Positions 57,562-64,000 of a stretch of 64,000 bases of DNA are shown here, piece by piece (position 1 is the first letter of the stretch; the number at the start of each line of letters is the position of its first letter). The stretch lies in contig OZ038423.1 of NCBI GenBank assembly GCA_964036155.1, positions 5,347,249-5,411,248 of the forward strand, given 5' to 3'. Below the pieces are notes generated by a model, which was given only the letters and a program-made list of their open reading frames with translations, was not told where the DNA came from and made no database searches. Origin of the DNA: Diploscapter coronatus. Its lineage: Eukaryota; Nematoda; Chromadorea; Rhabditida; Rhabditidae. Made by a program: the position numbers and the translations under genes.

Positions 57562-60540
57562 TCAGTCTAGTGTGAGATTCTGTCTGTGGCCTATTCTATA
57601 ATGTTGAATGCTCATCGCTTTCCTGTGCTCAATCAGCTCCTTGGCTGTATATTCAGGCGAGTTGAAGTATCGTTGCTTGAGTCGTTTCAAGAGCAAATCC
57701 TCATTTTCAGATTTGTTCCTCGAATTCTGCATCACACCCTCAACTTCTTCGACTTTCTCTTTGTTTTGTTGATTTCGAGTGTGATTTTCCATTAACTGCA
57801 GTTCTTTCGGCTTTTCGAGTTTCTTCCTGAAATTCACAGCAAAACATCATAACGAAATATTTTATGAGAGAAAAAAGGCATAATGAGAACTTGCCATGCA
57901 ACTCAAGACATAAGACAGTATGGAAAGGTGTTTCATTTTCAGGATGATGCATAAAGAAATGATCTAATGATAATGAGTGTCAAATAACGATATTCTAGAA
58001 CTTCAATTTATCTTACACACATTTCCAGGCATTAATTCCATATTTTAACAGATCACTTACTCGAAATCAGGTTCCTTGTCTGAAGGTGCTAACTTTCGAT
58101 CTGAATTGCTAGAATAAGATTAGCAATTCCATGAATCTTTTACCATTATCCAATAGCATCAGGTAGTATTCGCCAATTTTCACTATCGAGTTTGAATTTT
58201 CAACTCTAGCTTTGATGAGAATGTCTTTCGATGGAATAAAAGTAGAGCTTGATATTGGATTGCCATTATCGTCGATATTGATGTCTTTATCGGATGAGGT
58301 TTCAATTAGCAATCTGTAAATATCCTGTGTAAAGAAGTATCCGAAAGATGATTATTTACTTTGGTAATGTTCTTCTGACTTTGGGACAATACTCACTGCG
58401 TGACTCCGTTTGAGTTTCTGCATTTGATTTATCAATCGTTTTCATAGTTTCGTCGTTTCGATATTCAACTGAACCAGGGAATTCCACATAAACTGAAATG
58501 AGTTCTGATAAATTAGTTTAATCTAATTCTTTCAAATTTTCGGATGTTGCTATACAATTATTTGTAAGAAACGAATTCTTCAGCAATAGATAAGGTCAAT
58601 ATTTTGCTATTCAGAGAAAGTTTGTTACAGCTAAAATTCTTTTCACAATGAAATGCCAGAAATCGTAGCCATAGTTTCAAAAGCTATTGCTCTGTGAATT
58701 AATTTCAAAAATGTCGCATCCAACATATAAGTTTTACCAGTATGGTTTGAGTACCGGACGATCATTTCAGAAGTGAATGCGTTCAAAGAATCATCCTCAG
58801 ATAAACCGAGGCTTTTGCACAGCCCATAATCAACCTGTAAGTATTTTTCCTCTTCATATCTCTCCTAGATAAGCCCACAATGAAATTTCCTTGTTTGTAA
58901 ACTCCGGAAAATGCGCAAATTTTTGGTCGCAAACAATGCAGAGCGTTCAATATTGGATTAGGATGAGTCTAAATTTAATATATTTCAGCTTTCGGTAAAA
59001 CTATTTCCTAGCCATCATTTTCGGAATTTCGATAATCATCACATACGCGAAGTGTGTGTTTCCCGATATTTTTCGATGGAACGAGGCTCTTAATTTTTTG
59101 TGTGAAAATTTCGAAATAATGTAGGAATTGCCTGATTTGTGGGAACTCGTCACGAATTCGATTGTATAGAAACCGGGCTCCCGTCCAAGTCTTCCAATTC
59201 TGACTGAAGTCCTTCGTGTACATATGCTCCAAGGTTTGGTAAGCGAATAATATGTAGCCTAAAAATTAGCGCAACACTCAATTTTGGAATGCCGATATTG
59301 CAACCAGTATTTTCAAGAGTAGTCTTCTCATCGATGATACTCCCAGCACTTTGAACGCATTCAAATATTCCTGAAAAAATTGCAACATTACATTTCTGGC
59401 AATAATCTTACCTGACTGTTCATTGTGACTGCAGTTTATTGCTTGCAAATGGTGGAATCTCGGGTGAAGAAGTTCTGTCGTGAAGGATAAAATTTGTATC
59501 GATGGAAAAATAGCTGTAAAATTATTGATGATCACAATACTCAGATAATTTCTATCTAACAAAGCATACAAATTTCGTCATTTCATTAGAGTTATCAATG
59601 GTTTGTAATTCAGAACTTCAGAATTATTTGATTAGAAACAAAACATTACTCAAAAATTTATAGATAATCCTTCAACCAACCCTCCTTTTCGAAGCCAATG
59701 AGTCGATTTATCTGGATTTTCTCAAGTCCAGGCTGCTCGAGAAGTCGCGACAATCCGATTGGCAGATGAATTTTCTCGTTTTTCTCTCTTGACGAAACCC
59801 CGTCATTTGGCGTTGCAGAAAAAACGATGTGCATTACATTATGGATTCCCTAAATGATGTTATTGCATTATTGAATAAATAGTTTTCACAATTTAACAAT
59901 TTTATTTATTGAAACTTCTTTCTAAATGTCGAAATTTAAAGCAGTTTTTTCAAGTCGAAACATCATTTACCAATTTATTCATCTCCTTCATTTCATAGAA
60001 AGCCTGTTCCTATTCTAAATTAATCGCCTAAAAATGAATAATTAAGTTAAATAAATCTAAGCATGACAAACATATTCTGAAAATATGGACTATTGTCTGA
60101 AGTTGGCAAGATAATCCCGAGCTGTCAACTTTTCGGGTAAAATATTTGTCAACGAAATTTGCTTGTGTTTTCCTTATTGAATTTATGAAATTTGTGCGTT
60201 GTTTTGGAATTCAATTTTATGCCATGAGAGTTGGCTAAGATTATTCAAGAATTATATTTATTTATAGGTAAAAATAAAGATGCTTCAAATTATATTTTAC
60301 AAAAACCGAAAATTAATCAAATCTTATTCTTGTGTTTCTCTGAAATATGCTTGACATTGCATGATTCTTCGAATAAAATTTAATGAAAATTTCGTTGAAC
60401 AAAAATAACAAATATTCCCTGCGATAATAAAGCGATTTAATATTGTCAAGTACACATTTCAACTGAGCAAGGATGTCCAAATCGATAATACAAAAAGGCA
60501 AGATAATTACGACAGAATTGGTCTGTTCAAACTGAATCGG
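57562..60540 (-). CDS. Unrecognised protein, at least 13 exons, C-terminal 499 aa; 5' end not found
   Basis: Minus-strand exons: 60540-60454, 60121-60068, 60009-59971, 59850-59682, 59513-59412, 59370-59305, 59258-59047, 58968-58903, 58834-58738, 58492-58360, 58313-58144, 58100-58061, 57826-57562. They join in frame over 1500 nt to a TGA. Introns are mostly 43-60 bp with good acceptors. The N-terminal half looks globular (SVVIILPFCIIDLDILAQL, IHNVMHIVFSATPNDG, TTELLHPRFHHLQA, TWTGARFLYNRIRDEFPQIR). The middle includes YVEFPGSVEYRN and EYYLMLLDN. The last 90 residues are charged and probably helical (KEKVEEVEGV, LLLKRLKQRYFNSPEY). No signal peptide is visible in the part seen. I do not recognise the family; phase agreement over 12 junctions makes the gene real. 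Confidence 0.75.
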
Positions 60541-61029
60541 CTGAAACATGAAATGAGTTTGTACTCTTATGAATATTTTTCAATTATCACAAAGATTTTA
60601 AGAATGAGATAAAATTATAAAAATTCCAAATTAATCCTATTTCATGTGAAAATCAGATCTTCTTTCCAAAAAAACCCGGGTTATGAAGGCATATCCTACA
60701 TGGAAGTTGTATTTATCGGAATTCTAATATACATTTAGAAATGTTGCAAATGGTTTGAAAAGTCTGGGCTTTGAGATATGCATTTTCTAATGATTGTTTT
60801 CTATGAATGCGAATCGTCTTTCACGATAAGACGTTGTTATCAGATAATCATGGATTCTAGTCAAGTTCTTAAAATTCAGAAATGGAACTTTAACTGCGAG
60901 CATCTCTGGTTATGATATACAGATTGAAGGAATAAACGAACGCATTTAAATTTGATGTGAAACGGAGGAATTACTTCAATTGTACGTTAAGCCCTTCCTA
61001 CGTTATGTCACTTAGAAACTGTAACCGAA

Positions 61030-61441
61030 TTATAATTTAAAGTAGGCCTTCATTGCTGGAATCGTTGGTAGAATGATATGGCCAGATGCGCCTGGAGGAG
61101 TTGTCGAATTCATACCACCAATTGACTAAAATCATCATTCTCTTTTACAAGTCGCAATTTGACTGGGCAATGCAAAATTCTTACGTGAATGTTGGCAAAG
61201 TTGTTTTCGCCTGGAATTGGAATTGGTTCAGAGCTCATTCCATTTATAGAGAAACCGATTCTGCCATTTTGACTAAAAGTTTCACACCTATCCGTTAAAT
61301 TTCTTGCATTGGTTGAACTGATCAGGAGATCTTCACGAGTATGGAAGAAATAACTTACTTGTTTGCATTGTTCATTCCCAAATCATTGAACGCGTTTCTT
61401 TCCTTATTGCCATCATTGTTGCTATTGCCGTTGAAAGACAT
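61030..61441 (-). CDS. Small unrecognised protein, 3 exons, 88 aa
   Basis: Exons 61441-61359, 61272-61185 and 61125-61030, with phases 2 and 0, GTAAGT and GTAAGA donors and TTTTAG acceptors. The peptide is Asn/Gly-rich at the start (MSFNGNSNNDGNKERNAF), then SSEPIPIPGENNFANIH and STTPPGASGHIILPTIPAMK, ending AYFKL. No signal peptide or domain is evident. It lies 490 bp upstream of the unrecognised multi-exon gene on the same strand and could be its N-terminus if an additional splice exists, but I see no usable donor before the stop. Confidence 0.5.
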
Positions 61442-61974
61442 TATAAACCTGAGATGGTAATTCGATGACAGATAGTATTCTGAAAAGTCGAGGATTTCTA
61501 TTAGAAGGAAATTTTCGTATAAGCTTATCGACATAATTTTTAACAGATAATGCCTGATTGAAATCAATCAAGACTGAATATATCGATAATCAGGATGATT
61601 AACCGATTCAATTGAATTTTACACTGGAAGTGGGCTAGAATAACTTGAAGAAATCATAATTGATCATTCAATTGATGATCAAAATAATCATTTCCAGTTA
61701 CTTCAAGCTCGATTACTTTGCAAAATTTAATCCATTTGATTAATTATTCCTAATTTGAACCGAATCGACGCGCATTCTTTGGAAGAAATCACGATTTTTC
61801 GAAACAATTTATGTTGAGGATACAGATATTTCGCGATATTGCTCCCGTTAATAATGGTACAACCGCATTGGGATCTTACAGGAAAAGGATGCAATCTTTT
61901 TGAACAAGACATAAAATTTCATGATCAGAGATGTGGGAATTGATTGAAAATTGACTCTTCATTTTTACGGCAAC
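61442..61974. other. Short region without a supported gene
   Basis: A 61-codon minus-strand frame (61912-61727) is Cys/Lys-containing but has no splice support or motif. Otherwise AT-rich. Confidence 0.4.
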
Positions 61975-63862
61975 TTGTAAAAGTAGCCCCGAATTTTAAA
62001 AAGGTCAGTAGCATACCGAATGACCCCAAAAAGTGCCAAATCGATATGCTAATTAACCTAATTGTCTTTTACACTTAATTGCCTTTAGTTTCATGTATGG
62101 TATCCCTAGGTACTAAATTTTCATTTATCTCCAGCAGTATCCCCTAGAATTACTATGGAAGTTCATGGGATCTGACAGAAATAGAGGTTTTTGAGATGTC
62201 TGGTTCCAAAAGTTCATTATAGATTCCCAAATCGTCTGTCAAAATGAACTATTCTATCATGTCTTACTATTTCTGAAGTCTATAGGTCATTGCATCCATT
62301 TTTCTGGTAACTGGGCTCATTTATTACTCCAAAATCGAGATCCCGGAGCTCAGATGTGCGTTGTTTACACTAGCGAATGTCGTACTCGAAAATTCGAAAA
62401 TCGCCCAGAAGCATATAACCCAGCCAATACCTATACCAAACGATGTAGCTCGACGAGATAAATAACTTTTGTTAAGAAAATTTTTCGATCCGATGCTTAC
62501 ATAAAAAGTTATAGACCGAAACTATCAAAATTAGTAAAGATTCAAGTTGGTTGCAAAGTCGCAAGTTCAGTAAGTTCAGTGCTGTACGTTTTGAACTCTG
62601 CGTTGAATACTAGCAAGTGGCATGCGAAAAAATTGATAACTAATTCAGGCTTGAGATGTCTTTGAATAATTCTGGTAGTTTTCGAACGAAATTTCAACGC
62701 GGGGGATTCAGTATCCACACGCCATTTTCTCTTATATAAAGACTTTGTTCGTTTTCACATCCCTGCGGTTTCGGAAGTGGTGCTCCAAGCTAATTTTATA
62801 TTCAATCGATGCCCGCCGACGCCCTTCACCTATTTAAACATCTAAAATATTCTGAAATCGCGTAAAATTTTAAAAAATTTGCAGAAATCGGACGATTTTA
62901 AGAAAAAATCGCGTCTCTGACATTCCGGCCTTCCCCGAGCGCTTCTTCTGGCGAGTTCCTGCGCGTGTTCGGTCTCAAAATTTCAAAAATTGCTTCTATT
63001 TTGATATTTGAGCGAGATAATTGGGTGTAATTAACTTTTTTACTGCCTTAATTGCGTTTTTTTTTATCGACAATAAATTCCCCTCCTTTTTGCTCGCTTC
63101 AATGCGTTCCGCGTAAACGTCATCCACTTTTGCTTTTGAGGGGACATCACAAAGCAGCGTGCCTAAATAGGTATGAAATTTAGAGAATAGCTACCGTAGA
63201 TAAGATACAGATCATATTCTAATGTCTGGATACATTATTTCAGACAGTGCACTTTCCGAATATAGAGGATTTTTTTAAAAAATCTTTCGTCATTTTTGAG
63301 GTATTAGGTCGCAAAATGATCCCATGGCTGACCGTCACATATCTGGATCATACCCCCGACCCACAATATTAGGAGAATAGATACCATAGATGCAATAGAA
63401 ACTAAACTCGACTCGATTTTGATATGTTCTGAGTGATTGCTGGCCTTTGTAACGGAGTTACTATGAAGCATGGAAAATTTTGGAGTAATAAATGGGTCCA
63501 GTGACTCCAGAGATAGATGTAATGACCTATAGACTTCAGAAATAGTAAGATGTGATAGAATTGTTCATTTTGACAGGCGATTTAGGGGTCTATGACGTAC
63601 TTTTGGAATCAGACATCTCAAAAACCTCTATTTCTGTCAGATCCCATGAACTTCCATAGTAATTCTAGGGGATACTGCTGGAGATAAATGAAAATTTAGT
63701 ACCTAGGGATACCATACATGAAACTAAAGGCAATTAAGTGTAAAAGACAATTAGGCTAATTAGCATATCGATTTGGCACTTTTTGGGGTCATTCGGTATG
63801 CTACTGACCTTTTTTTAAAATCCGGGGCTACTCTTATAAGAAAATGGGGCTACTTTTACAAA
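61975..63862. mobile_element. Inverted-repeat DNA element, about 1.9 kb, arms about 360-385 bp
   Basis: Left arm 61975-62335 and right arm 63477-63862 are reverse complements with scattered differences. Both end in TTGTAAAAGTAGCCCC or its complement and contain TTTGGGGTCATTCGGTATGC and AGGGGATACTGCTGGAG-type segments. The right arm has an extra GGGGCTACT copy near 63824. The 1.14 kb core has no frame longer than 60 codons, so it is non-autonomous. No clear target duplication was seen. The superfamily is not assigned. Confidence 0.8.
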
Positions 63863-64000
63863 TTACCTAGATCAGATGATTGGAAACGATTTAGAAGGAA
63901 GAAATTACAGAAGAAATGAACATCAAATCTCTATCGAAATTATCTGAGTTTTTCTCAGCTCAGAGTGGATACTATGACAAAGCTTTGTCATTCTTATGAT
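63863..64000. other. Right edge of the window
   Basis: 138 bp after the inverted-repeat element; too short to assign. Confidence 0.4.

Overview
The window is nuclear DNA of a free-living-type nematode. It is AT-rich, with GT..AG introns of about 42-50 bp, TTTCAG-type acceptors, probable trans-splice sites just upstream of ATGs, a nematode-type co-SMAD and an NLP-1-type neuropeptide precursor. In C. elegans daf-3 and nlp-1 are both X-linked, so an X-derived block is a reasonable guess. All gene models were built by hand from splice sites, reading-frame continuity and protein motifs. Functions are family assignments from recall; no search was run.

Layout, left to right. (1) A 20-exon plus-strand co-SMAD gene, most like DAF-3, at 1898-9121, with two further phase-matched first exons at 94 and 1100. 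It encodes MH1, a very long acidic linker and MH2. (2) A sparse plus-strand gene at 11248-20557 with three interchangeable first exons, encoding a Ser/Arg-rich unrecognised protein; a foldback/MITE element lies in one of its introns. (3) A long stretch without confident coding sequence, then an isolated 163-codon exon (29760-30248) and a 10-exon SBK-like kinase (32694-36594) whose catalytic Asp is Asn. The exon sets at 11-20 kb, 29.8 kb and 32.7 kb all end in phase 0 and could all join the same kinase exon, so 11-36.6 kb may be one locus with alternative promoters. (4) A minus-strand NLP-1-like neuropeptide gene in three exons (51802-51713, 51188-51054, 38532-38413). Its second intron carries a complete 11.67 kb BEL/Pao LTR retroelement (38981-50650) in the same orientation. 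(5) A quiet 5.7 kb stretch, then a minus-strand gene of at least 13 exons (60540-57562) that I do not recognise, and a small three-exon minus-strand gene (61441-61030). (6) A 1.9 kb inverted-repeat element near the right edge.

The retroelement is the most striking feature. Its two 326-bp LTRs look identical, it is flanked by a 5-bp duplication (AGAAG), and gag, protease, RT, RNase H, integrase and a two-part Gn/Gc-like envelope lie in one uninterrupted 2947-codon frame. Between the envelope and the 3' LTR there is a spliced zinc-knuckle accessory gene on the sense strand. On the opposite strand there is an open frame with the layout of a small type I membrane glycoprotein (signal peptide, sequons, S/T/P-rich stalk, C-terminal membrane anchor). 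Identical LTRs and open frames point to a very recent insertion into the neuropeptide gene.
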